Positions 48,001 to 60,000 of a DNA stretch of 64,000 nucleotides are shown here, in pieces. The notes beneath the pieces are model-generated. The model was not told the origin of the DNA. It searched no databases and saw only the letters and a program-made list of their open reading frames with translations. Source of the DNA: Fratercula arctica (taxonomy: Eukaryota; Chordata; Aves; Charadriiformes; Alcidae); assembly GCA_947846985.1 (NCBI GenBank), contig CANTUZ010000012.1, positions 24,390,135-24,454,134 of the forward strand, in the 5' to 3' direction. Position numbers and translations under genes: made by a program. The first letter of the stretch is position 1. Each line of letters opens with the position of its first letter.

Positions 48001-51000
48001 AACATTTCAATCTTCAGGTTTTAGTTTAATCCTGACTTTAATTTCTTACAGAGTTGGCTTGAACTAGGAAATAAGCAGAGAGCAACTGCTGCTACAGTAA
48101 TGAATGACAAGAGCTCTAGATCTCATTCTGTCTTCACCCTTGTCATGACGCAAACCAAGGTATTGCTAGGTATTTTTTATCTGTTCAAATTGGGTAGTAA
48201 AAAGTTGTTTTGTGTGCTGCCTAGAAAATTGTTGTGAGAATATACTTGAAGATTAATAAAGCACAGGTCATTTTAACATGGTACGGCAAAACTTCTTTTA
48301 TTTTACATGCTTTGAGTAGATTCTGATGTGTCTGTACTACATATATTTATAGCATCAATATAAATATATCTAGACTGGCAGATCCAGGAGCAGTTCCAAG
48401 CTTTTGAGTGTGAGTTTTGAGATGTAACTGGAATCCAAATTAAGGACAGACCTAATTTCACATTGCTTCCAACACATCTAAGCTTCTAAGAAGGTTAGGC
48501 TATGCAAGGTGGATAGCTGTGCTGAGTTCTGCAGGTGATGAGCTGGGACAATGGTAGGAGATGGAGTTTCTGCTCAGTTTCAACGCAGTTCACTGAGTAA
48601 ATGTTTTGTTTCTTCAGGATACCTTTCACCCAGGTGTCTCCAGGATATAGGTACTACAGTTCCTCATCTGATTTACAGATGTGTAAGAGACAAAACCTGA
48701 CTTAGTGAGTTGAGCCTGAAAACAAGTGAAATAAGTAGAGCTCCTCAGAAGTCTACAGACTGTCAATTTTCTCTATTCACAAATAACTCGTTGGTTTGGT
48801 TTTTTTTTGGTTTGTTTAATTTTTTGTCCCAATTTCCTAATCTCCTTCCTTCTTCCCCTCACCATTCTCACCACTAGATTATTTCTTTTCCCTATCAGAA
48901 CTAGTCCTGAGACTTTTCCACTGACTACTTAGCTGATCTTCATTGGTCAAAGTCAGTAACAGCTTACTGGTTTCTGTGGGTATTGGATAGCTGCAATAGT
49001 CAAACTTCAGACCCAAACCCATAGTTTGCTAATCTGTTGTTTGTGCAGTTTATGCTTATACAGTTACTCAACTGCAATCAATTGATACTATGGTTAAAAG
49101 TCTGAACTTAGTCCTCTCCAAGGGATGTGTATGAAGGTATCCTGTCAAAAAGTAAATGGAAGTGTCAATTTTTTTATGTATTTAAAGTGTACAGCTTGTT
49201 AGACTTCTTGTCCTCAGGCTTTTTATTTTTGTTTCAATGCAAACATCTCCCTCTTTTCTAGGTAGAATTTGCGGATGAAGAAAAATGTGACCATAGACTT
49301 ACCAGTCACATAAATCTAATTGATCTAGCTGGCAGTGAATGCTGCTCAACAGCTCAGACCACTGGAGAAAGGCTGAAGGTAAACCAAAATTGGAAATCTG
49401 TGGAGAAGGACTGACTCCAAAGAATACCTCTAAACTCCAAAGCACCCTCATCTACCAGGACTCTTGGGCAGGAGCTATAATTATAAAATGATGTGTAGCC
49501 CTTATTCTTATAAGTATTGCACAGCATTTTGCTAGTGGTGGTGGATGGCCCTAAAAAGCTGTTTTGACTGCGGAATATGCAGGTCAGGTCTTGCTTAGGA
49601 CAGCACTCCCTGTGCTATGGGTGCCCCATAATCCTTTAGAAGGAATGAGAAAAACTGTTCATATGACTTCCCATATCATGAATTGGATATCGCGTGGAGT
49701 TGGGGCTTGCCCTTTTTTGGGGGGATTTCAGTAAACGGAGTTTCTAATAAGAGACTTTCTTTCAAGCTGCCTTCATAAGTTTGGTTCTTAAAACTGCTTA
49801 TTTTAAAAGACAGGGTTTCTCTTCTTTCCAAATTAAGATCTTCTAAGATACTCTTGCATCTGTTTTTTAATCAGTGGTGACATTTAATATGGTAAACCTG
49901 TACCATACGTTGAAATAAGCACAATTAAATCAACAGTACAGTCAAAAACATTGCATAAGAAAATACAACTGTATTATAATTATTTTTATTTTCACTTTGT
50001 GTAGGAGGGTGTGAGTATCAATAAATCACTACTAACCCTTGGAAAGGTTATTTCTGCACTCTCTAAACAATCTCAAAATGGAATTAAAGCTTTCATTCCT
50101 TACCGGGAATCTGTCCTTACTTGGTATGTACGCTTCGGAATTTTTTATATAGAAGTAAAAGCTTTCTCAGACTGTGGATTCCTCCCCTATTCACGAGGCA
50201 TTGCTTCCCCTCCCTCCCCCTCTCTCTCTCAAATGATCTATGGAGGGAAGAAATTAGCCTGTTGCATCAGGCTAAGGTAAAGAATAAACAGGACCTTGGT
50301 TTGTATTTTAAGTAGCTAACAATCTCTCTTAAATAAGTAGCAAGACCCTAAGTACTTTGTATTTAATCTGTTCAGATTGAGAAGTTTAATTTTTATGTCA
50401 ATGTGGGAGCTGGGGATTGACTTCTACTCTCCTGTCAAATGAAGGTTGTTAAAGGAAAGTCTTGGTGGAAATTCACAAACTGCTATGATTGCCACAGTAA
50501 GTCCAGCTGCCAGCAGTACAGAAGAAACGCTCAGCACTCTTCGCTATGCAAAACAAGCTTGTTCAATTTTCAACATTGCTAAAGTGAATGAAGATGTGAA
50601 TGCCAAGCTAATCAGAGGTGAGGTTGTCATCTGCTGTCTTTGAGGATTTTTCATTTACGTGCCTGTTTAACTTATTGCTCCATAAGAGTTCTTACTACTA
50701 ATAATCTATTGTGTTGACTGACCGCTTGTCAAATAGGCTAATACAACCTTGGGTATCTTCCTTTTAATGTTATTCTTCTTTGGGTTTTTTTTTTGTTTGT
50801 TTTTGTTTTTTTTTTTTCCAAAGTGCAGATGATATCTTAGGCTATACTTGAGAACCTGGAATGGGGAAAGGTGTTTAATTTTTAATTTAATAACAGGATG
50901 AATTTTCTAGTTTTGTACTGAAATGTCTAAACCCTATTTTGTCTTAATTTTTTATGTGTACTGTGTGTCTGGTTTGTCTAATGTAGAATTGAAAGCTGAA

Positions 51001-54000
51001 ATTGAAAAACTGAAGGCGGCTCAGAAAAGTGCTCTGAACACTGATCCTGAGAAATACAGACGTTATTTGCAAGAAATAACATCTCTGAGGGTAAAATTGT
51101 ACCAGCAAGAGAGGGACATGACAGAAATGCAAAGGTTGGGCAGTTGTTAATGTCTTCCTTTAAAATAGAAATGGTAAAATTCATATGCTGTAATTTTTCT
51201 CCTAATGTGTTGTATTATTTTCCCCTTGACATATTAAGGGCCTGGAAAGAAAAATTTGCACAAGCAGAAAAAAGGAAACTAGAAGATATAAAAGAATTGC
51301 AGGTACATTTTCTTTCTTCACTTCATTTTCTATAGGAGATAGTACAAAAAATATAACATCAACAAGCCTTGCATAAGAATTAGAATAGTTGTAATATTTG
51401 GTTTCCTTAATACTAGTCTTTTAACAGACTACTGTGGCTTCTTAGAAATAAATAATATAGGTATTTGAATGCACAAAGCAAATTGTATTTTTATACAGAG
51501 GTCTCTTTTTATCTAGAAAGCAGGAATTGCATTCAAAATGGACAATCGTTTACCAAACCTTGTCAATCTCAATGAAGATCCTCAGCTTTCTGAGGTGCTA
51601 TTGTATATGATCAAAGAAGGAGAAACTACAGTTGGAAGGTGTACACCACATTCAAAACATGATATCCAGCTTTCCGGAGTGCTAATTGCTGATGATCATT
51701 GGTATGTAGTGTTATTTTTTTATACTTGAACTGAATGAAGGAAATATTTCTTCTCATCCTTCCCTTTCTTCTGGAGTCACTCTTCCTTCTGGAAGTAACA
51801 AAATATGTTTTCTGATGAGGAAAATACTATTTAGGGATAACTTTTGTACTGTTCAAGGTTTAAGGTAACTTCCTTCTGTTCCCTCTAGAAATCTGTTAAC
51901 CAAGGTAGTTCAGTTTCTTTGTTCATTTCATTCATGTAGCAAACTTTTCTATTTGTGCGGAAATGCTGGAGAAAGACCTGATCAAATGATGCTGTGTGAT
52001 AACTCTATTACATTAAGTTCAATGGAAAAGTGAAATGCCGTGACAGTTCTTGCTTAAAAATAGGGAGTAACTTGGCCATATTGAAGAAATATGGTTTAAA
52101 GTACATTCCATGCTATCGATCCTAGATAAAATCCTGGAAGAAACTTAACTAATCAATTACTAAAAACATGAAAGGGTATTGTAGTAATTTTTTAGCAATG
52201 GATTCTTCTTGGATTTAAATACTGATTCTCTTCCAAAATATAAGTTGTCACTCGTTCATTATCTATGTTGTAACTAAATAGTATGAAGACAATCCATATC
52301 TGGAAAAACAATAACAGGACACTATCTAAAGCATGAATTTTAGTCTGTTAAGAAACATTATTTGCAATTAACATGAGCTGCTGATATTGCAAATATTTCT
52401 TGGTTTCAGTGTTATAAAAAATACTGTTGGCAAAGTGAGTATTATTCCATTGAGAGATGCAAAGACATACGTAAATGGGAAATGCATTTTAGACCCAACA
52501 GTTCTGCATCATGTAAGTAATTGATTTGGTAAGAGTAATATGTGCATGTGTGGATTTCTTAACTTTGTTAATATTACAACTCCAGACTGCAGGTTTTCTT
52601 GGAAGGCTCTGAAACTGTAAATATTTGCTCTTCCTCTTTGATTTCTAGCCCTACCTGTTATGTTTTAAGCACTGTAAATTTGCTTATAAACCTAAAAGTT
52701 ATAGAACAAACTTTTTTTTTACCACCCCATTTCCCAATAGGGTGATCGAGTGATCCTTGGGGGAGACCATTATTTCAGGTTTAATCATCCAGTAGAAGTT
52801 CAGGAAGTTAAAAGACCATGTTGTGGGACTATGATTTTGCATGATGGTCCAAAAGATTTTGAGTTTGCAAAGAATGAGCTGCTTATTGCACAGAGAACAC
52901 AGTAAGTATTTTGTTGTCTTGTTCTAATAATAAACTCAGTTGTTAATGCAACCATGCAGTAAGTTTAAGAAATAAGAAACTTAAAATTATTGATTATTTC
53001 ACAACAAGGGAAAGTTGGAAAATAGCAAGGTTATTGTTAACTCCATTTATAATGTAAATGTAAGCCCTGGACTTAGCTGAAATGAATGTATAACTATAAG
53101 AGGTGGTCACCACAATCTAGTCCAGCTCTCAAGAATGTAGACCGCTATTGAAGAAACTGAGCTCCAGGGGTCCTCAAAGTAGTGATCTCTTCTGTTACAC
53201 TTCTCTCCAAGAACATAGTAAGTCTGAAATTGACTTTTGATGTTTTAGAGAGATTTAAAGCCTGAGAAACAAATGCCTTGGGAAAATGAGAAGAACCCAA
53301 AGTTTACAACCTTGGAAAGTAAAGTGTTACTTGTACTTACTTAATTCCTGGCACTTATTAAACTGCAAGACTCATTGACTTAAAATTTACTTTTCTGCAT
53401 CTTAATGTGATTTAGTGAGTTTCTATTCCAGTTCTTAATTTTGTGAAAGCTGCGTAATAAAATAAATATGGAAATCAAGTAGACTTTCAAATTCTGGAAT
53501 GTCTTCCATCTTTACCAGTCTCTAGGTAAAGTATAAAAGTTGTTTGTAAAATAACAAAAAAAACACTTATATTTTTACTGTTATAATTGGAGGGTCTTGT
53601 CACGATAGAATAAAAGATTTATAATCTCTATGCAGCCTGTTAAAAGATTAAAACCAGCATTCTAAATATATGATACTTCCACTTGTAGGCTTGAATCGGA
53701 AATTGAAGAAGCACGACTCAAAGCCAAGGAAGAAATGATGCAAAGTGTCCAAATTGCGAAAGAGATGGTTCAGCAAGAACTGACCTCACAAAAAGAAGCT
53801 TATGAAAGCAAAATAAAATCACTGGAAGCAGAGGTGGTAAGTTGCCATTGCATCATTACATCAAACATACCAATAAAAATAAGACAGAAGCTGTAGTATG
53901 GGGTTTCTCTTTGTTTTTTTTTCTTTTTGTTTGAGGTGGTTTTTTTGGTCTTGTATATTGTAACAGTGTCTTAGGGAATGCTAATCCCCATTCTTTTTCT

Positions 54001-57000
54001 TTAAAAAAACTAATTAGCCTTAGTAACACAAGAAGTTATAAAGTAGGTATACCCTTCAGAATTTCAGAATTATTCTAGGGATTTTGGTTTATAGAATTAG
54101 CCAAGAACTAAAATGTTAGTCCAGTGTGAATTTGATGAGGGCATACCTTGTACATGAAAAATCCCCACAAAATCTACCTTATTCTATGAGGTGTTTTAGT
54201 TAATACGACTCTCTTTTTCTTCCAAGCTTGTATGCTGCTTTGTTAGTCTTTTAAGTATTCTTACAATATATATGAGTCTGCATAGAATAGTACATAACAG
54301 TAAAACAATAATAATGATGGAGTATCTTATTTCTTAAATGGGCTATAGAAGCCATAATGTGAGGTTTGTGAACTGGGATATAGCCTTTCATTGCTGACAC
54401 TGGGCTGAGTAGTCCAACAGCGCTGCATGTTTTAAATATGTTAAAGTGAAAATAAATCCTAATGTCTGCCTAAGGGATGGATCAGAAATGCTGTAGAAGC
54501 TGTATACTGCCTCTCATCTGTCCTTTTTAATATTAGAGAGAAGAATCCCGTAAGAAGCAAATCCAAGAACTGAACAATCAAAAAGCTGCAACTAAAATAC
54601 AGGAGCTAGAGAAGGCAAAGCAAAATCTTGAGCTAGAACTACGCTTCAATAAGAAGCGTTTAGAAATGGAGGCCTTGGCTACCAAGCAGGTAACTTAACA
54701 GTTTATCACCTAAGCTTTTTTGTTTGTTTTGTGGGTATTTGTGTTTGGTTTTTGTTTTTTTTTTTTTTAAATCATTGTAAGTGATTTCTGAAGTTTTTTC
54801 TTCTATTTGATCTTATGAAAAAGATAAAAAAAAAAAAGTGTTTTGTTCCCACTCTGAATATAAATTTGGGAATAAACTAATGCTGACCTTATTTCCTATG
54901 TAATGTGGACCGTTTCGTTTATGTACCAAACTTTAGCGATCATTGCCCGTGCCAAAACTTATGACTCTGAGCATTAATGTAAATAATAACTGGTTTTTCA
55001 CTGGTGTTCCTATATATCTGACTGCTGTAACAAATATGACAATTTCCTTTGAAGTTATTTCTTTTTAATTCAAGGATTTTAAGCATGTCAATATCTAAGC
55101 AAAACCAGCAAACTGTCAAGAGTTTGAGGGGTTTCATATTGCTATGGCAGATGTCCAATATAAATTTCATTCTGTTCTGAGAGTCCATAATGACAGCAAC
55201 TAAAAATTTGCTTAAATAAACAGCATTAAGAGTTTTTAATTTTTTTTTTTCCTTCCTCCAGGCTCTAGAAGATCATACTATTCGTCATGCAAAGATACTT
55301 GAAGCTCTGGAAGCTGAGAAACAGAAGATTGCTGAAGAAATACATAACCTTCAGAAGAATCGTGGAAGTGGGAATAAAACTATGACTAGTATGTATATAC
55401 ATAGTGTTGCAAGGGCAATGCTGACTTCTTTTGTTTGGTGGGCTTGTATTTAGAGGATATAGATCCAGAAGCTTTTCCTTCTTCCTCTAACACTTCTCTA
55501 ATGATTCTGAACTATAAGAGCCTTTTGGCTGCTATGATCCTTTCCATTCATAAGCCTTATATATCAGAGATAAAAGCTCTGTTTTAATTGTGCTCAGGGT
55601 AGTTAGCTGGATATACGTGTAGTCTGTATTTACCCCGATTTCTTAAAAGTTCTTCTCCCATCCGGTTGAACTGGTGAGGTGTTAATTCATTGAGGAAATG
55701 GGAATAACAGAATTGATTCTGTTTAGTTTCCTGTCTCATAGTAGTCTAATATACAGTGTGTGGGGTTATGCATCTATTTCTGAAATACCCTTTACCTGAC
55801 CTTTTATAAAGGGCTATCTTGGCTGCAAGGGTAACTTTTTCCCGATGTAATGGGAATTCATAGAACTATTGTTGGCTAAATTCCATTCAGGTTTTTTGGT
55901 TGTGGTTTCTTTTTTTTTAACCCTGAAGTTGTTGCATCACACTGTTTGATCCACTTAATCATTATGTGCTTTATTCTTTATTAGTTCCACTTAACTGGAA
56001 TTCTCTGAAGCTATCTGTGATGATCAAAGAGGCCAACACCATTAGTAATGAATTAGGGAAAAACACTGTTTTCTACAGGTAAGTATCTAAGTTAGTTAAT
56101 TATAAGGTGGTATATATATATACACACACACGCACACATTATATATATAAATTGGGGCGTGGATTCTGGATGTGCAGTGAGCTCTTTGTTTTTCTTTTCA
56201 CAGTTTTATTAAATGGAACATGATATCACTTTTCCAAACTAGTTTTAGTTAAGTGTGTAGTTTATCCTTGTTTGAAATGTGATTTTCAAACTTGAATTTT
56301 AGATCAAGTCTTTGAAGGTATGTCTACAGACAATTAATTTTGGAATAAGTGTGCTTCGGAGGTAAATATTCTGATGTCCATCCTGCGTTGGTTCACATAT
56401 TAAAGTGGTCCTAAAACACACTAACTGCATTCCTTTTGGACAAAACTAAACCAAGGAATATGTGCCAGCCACTAGGAGGTGCTCAATTCACAGGACCACA
56501 CAGTAGTCCAAAGTAAAAACCTCAGAACATGCAAATAGTGCATACTGAGCGCTTGGGACCAGTTGTTTCACTCCACAGATCTCTTGCTATGTCAGTCTCT
56601 TGCTAGTCATAGCTGAAGAGTATTCTAGAAGCAGACCCTGTATATTGGTCAGGTGGTGTTAGTGTGAACAAAGATATATTAGTGCAGAGGAAACTGCATT
56701 TTTTCAAAAAAAAGCTACAGTAAAGGTAATAAGCTAGGACTTTCTAATAGGTCTATGTATTACTGTGTTTTTCAGATGTTGCCTTTTCACGTCCTTCAAC
56801 AAGAACCCTGCCAGTAGAATTCTGTAGCATGTATTTGGGCCTGAGTTTCTTAAGAGCCAGGAATTTGTATGCTAGTATCTACTTCTATCTCTGAATACAG
56901 GGATTTCTTTCTTCCTTTACAAAAAAATAATTTCAATGGCTGCACTAACGTATGTTTTGAGGTACATGATGTCTCAAGCAATTTCTGTGTTTGTAATCAA

Positions 57001-60000
57001 ATTTTTATTCTCTATGTAATCCTATCTACAAGCACCTTGTTTATTTTTGCAATACGAATAACGTGTTTTGTCTTTTTTTTTTTTTAAACTGTCTCAAATT
57101 CTTAGGCACGACAAAAATGATGATAAAACAGGAACAGTGTCTTCTGTCCAGGTGCAGGTTCGTAACACCAAACTGGGAATAGCAACTTACTGGAGCCTGG
57201 AGAAATTTGAATGCAAACTAGCAGCAATGAAAGAACTCTACGGGGTCAGTAACAACTGAAGAAAAACCACTAATAATCAGTAATATTTAGTCAAAGATAA
57301 TATTTTGATAATCATACAGGAAGAAAATATTTGGATTTTTTGTTCATGTAATCTTAAACACCAAGACACACAATTGTTTTTTATTAAACACATGTATGCA
57401 CGCTTGTCCATCACACAGAAAGAGGCCACTAGAAATCAATGACTTTATTCAGGTCATTTTGTGTACAGAGTGTGAAGTAGTAAAACAAGGACTGCTTTGT
57501 GGTTCTTCTGGCTGTTTAATTGTTTATCTGTTCTAGAAGAAAACTTGACCTTTTAACGCTATCACTTGAATTTTCATTACTATGTTCTATCTATTTTCCT
57601 TTGATTTCCCTTCTGGTAAGTTAATTTGCTACTGGTTGCTTTTGTCTGTATGCTTTAGGTTCTTCAATGGGAATTTTTTTAAAGGCATTTTTCACTACTA
57701 TTTTTTTTTTAAATAAACTAACAATTAAGGTGCACATTAATCCCTTTTTCTAATTCCATTGCTTTTAATTAGACAAACTGGGTATTTTTGTACTGCAGCT
57801 CTCTAAATGTGCAGTACTTTATTTTGGAGCATTATCACAGTATCTTTTGTATTGAAGAGGAGGATGTAAAATAGAAGAAAGGGAGAAGTGGGAACAGTCC
57901 CTAAATTTGATTCTGCATCCACAAAAAGCCCTATAATCATCAGTTAAAGTCTTTTTAATTACATAAAGGTAGACAATGGTTCCAGTGGTTCTCACTCTGT
58001 TTTTGTTTAACCCTCCTCCTCCCTTGTGTTTTCTTTAATTTTTCAGAGTCATGATAGCAATAAATCTGCTGATGTATTTTATGACCCTGCTGATGAGTGG
58101 GAACCTGACCTTTCAGATGCCTCAGTTTCCTCTCTTTCCAGAAGAAGGTGATACTAATTTGTAGCTCCTTATCTTGCTTAAAGCGTAGGTCTGGGACCTT
58201 GTATTTGAAGTTCTAGCCTTGTAGCAATATTTATAAGTGAATTGCAAACTTCTGCAAGTTGTAGCTTGTAAAGGAAATGGTAACAGATCCTTAATTATAG
58301 TTTTGCTAGTGGGTAGCTGCCCGTATGATTATTGTTAAACTGACCTCATTTACATCAGAATATCCGACTAAGTTTTGGAAAGCATTCCTGACTATTCCAA
58401 GTAAACATTATCTGAAATGAATGCAATGGATAAGCAGTTTCTTTATTTTTAGTCTAAATACTGGTTTTATGATAGAATAATGTTGGCATAATTGTCTGAT
58501 GCTGCCTTCTGGACAGTGTCTTCTTGAATCTCAGAAGTGTATTTAGTTTTGTTCTGCCTATTTAAAAATGCAACAATAGAAGCTGAATCAATCAAGAAAA
58601 GGTACTGGAAAAGGGAAATCAGCATTGCATGCTGCATTGACAGTAGTTAACTGATGTCAATAGATCATACTGGTGAAATAAATTGAATTCCATGTGCTAC
58701 TTTAAGATTTGGTCCTCCTGATATGTAGTGTCATGGAGCATGGGCTTTTCCAAAAGGGAAGGGCAGTTTGGGGCTGAATGTGACAACAGGGTAGACAGGG
58801 CAGTGCCCTTGTGAAAAAGCGTTTAGCCCCACAGTACCTGAGTGAGGCGAGCAGAGTAGGTCTGGCGATGATGACAAGGGTCAGCCAACAGTCCAGATCC
58901 ACAGGCAAGTAGGTAATGATGAGGCAGGGCTGAGGCTACACTGAGAAATCAAGTCAGTATTAGGTCCAGGGACAGCTGGCAGGGTCAGCCTGCAGTCCAG
59001 TGGTTGCCTGGCACGACCATCATGACAAGGTCCCAGGTCAAACTGGGAAGTCAAGCCTGCAGGTCCACATTGATGGCATACATGGCCAGGCACAGGTATG
59101 GTTACAACACAACTGTGGCCTAAGTCAGGCAGGACCAAGGGCAGGAAACTCATCCTAAATGAATTCCCAAGAAAAGTTGGGGAGCCCCTGTTGAGTCTCC
59201 TTCCAGCTGTTTCTTTAACAGCTTCAAGGCTGGTGGAGGCTCCTCAAACGACTCTCTTACCAAGAGCTGGCCTTGGGCACTGACAGCTAAGCACCTGGAG
59301 CCAGGGTAAAGAAGCTAAGTTAGCTTGTCTGACTGACAGTGGAGAACTTTACAGAACATCTGCCTTCTACCAAGAAGAAAACCCCTCCTGTCTGGCTTTT
59401 CAAAAGCAATTCATTCTGTCCAGCAAACAAGATCAAAAAAAGCTAATATGTCTGCTTTCTACAGTCCCAGTAGGTAGGAAAGAAATGTATTTTGTCTCAA
59501 GTTCTAGACAGTAATAATCTAGTAATAAAATAGTAGCTTAAAAATGGGAATGTGGAATGAAGATCCTCCTATAGTAGCAAGAGCCTGAAGAAAGTAAGTA
59601 GGATCCATCCTATGGGCTGTATTGTATTGCTTTCACTCTGGTTTAGGTTTTGTGTTCCATTAATTAAAAATAGATGTTTGTTTTGTTTGTCTGATGTCTG
59701 TTAATATTTGTTGAACTTTCAGTGGGTGTGGGGAGAGAGATTCTTTTTAAAAGTTTTTTTCATGTTTTCACTCTATCATCCTTTCCTAGAAGTAGAAGTT
59801 TCATGAAGAACAAGAGAATTTCTGGATGTTTGTCTGAGATAAAATTGCAACCAATTCAGAATATACAGACTTCCTATATATCAGGTACTTACTATATAAC
59901 ACAACACATTTCATTCATACTGAGAACTTGAAACTACTACATGTATAAAACACATATACACTTCAAATAGTTGTTTAAAAAAAAAAAGTGTGGGTTGGAA

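Noticed and set aside
58702..59283. Overlapping ORFs of 60-90 codons in KIF14 intron 22
   Set aside because: They coincide with the G+C-richer repeated block and show no protein family resemblance.
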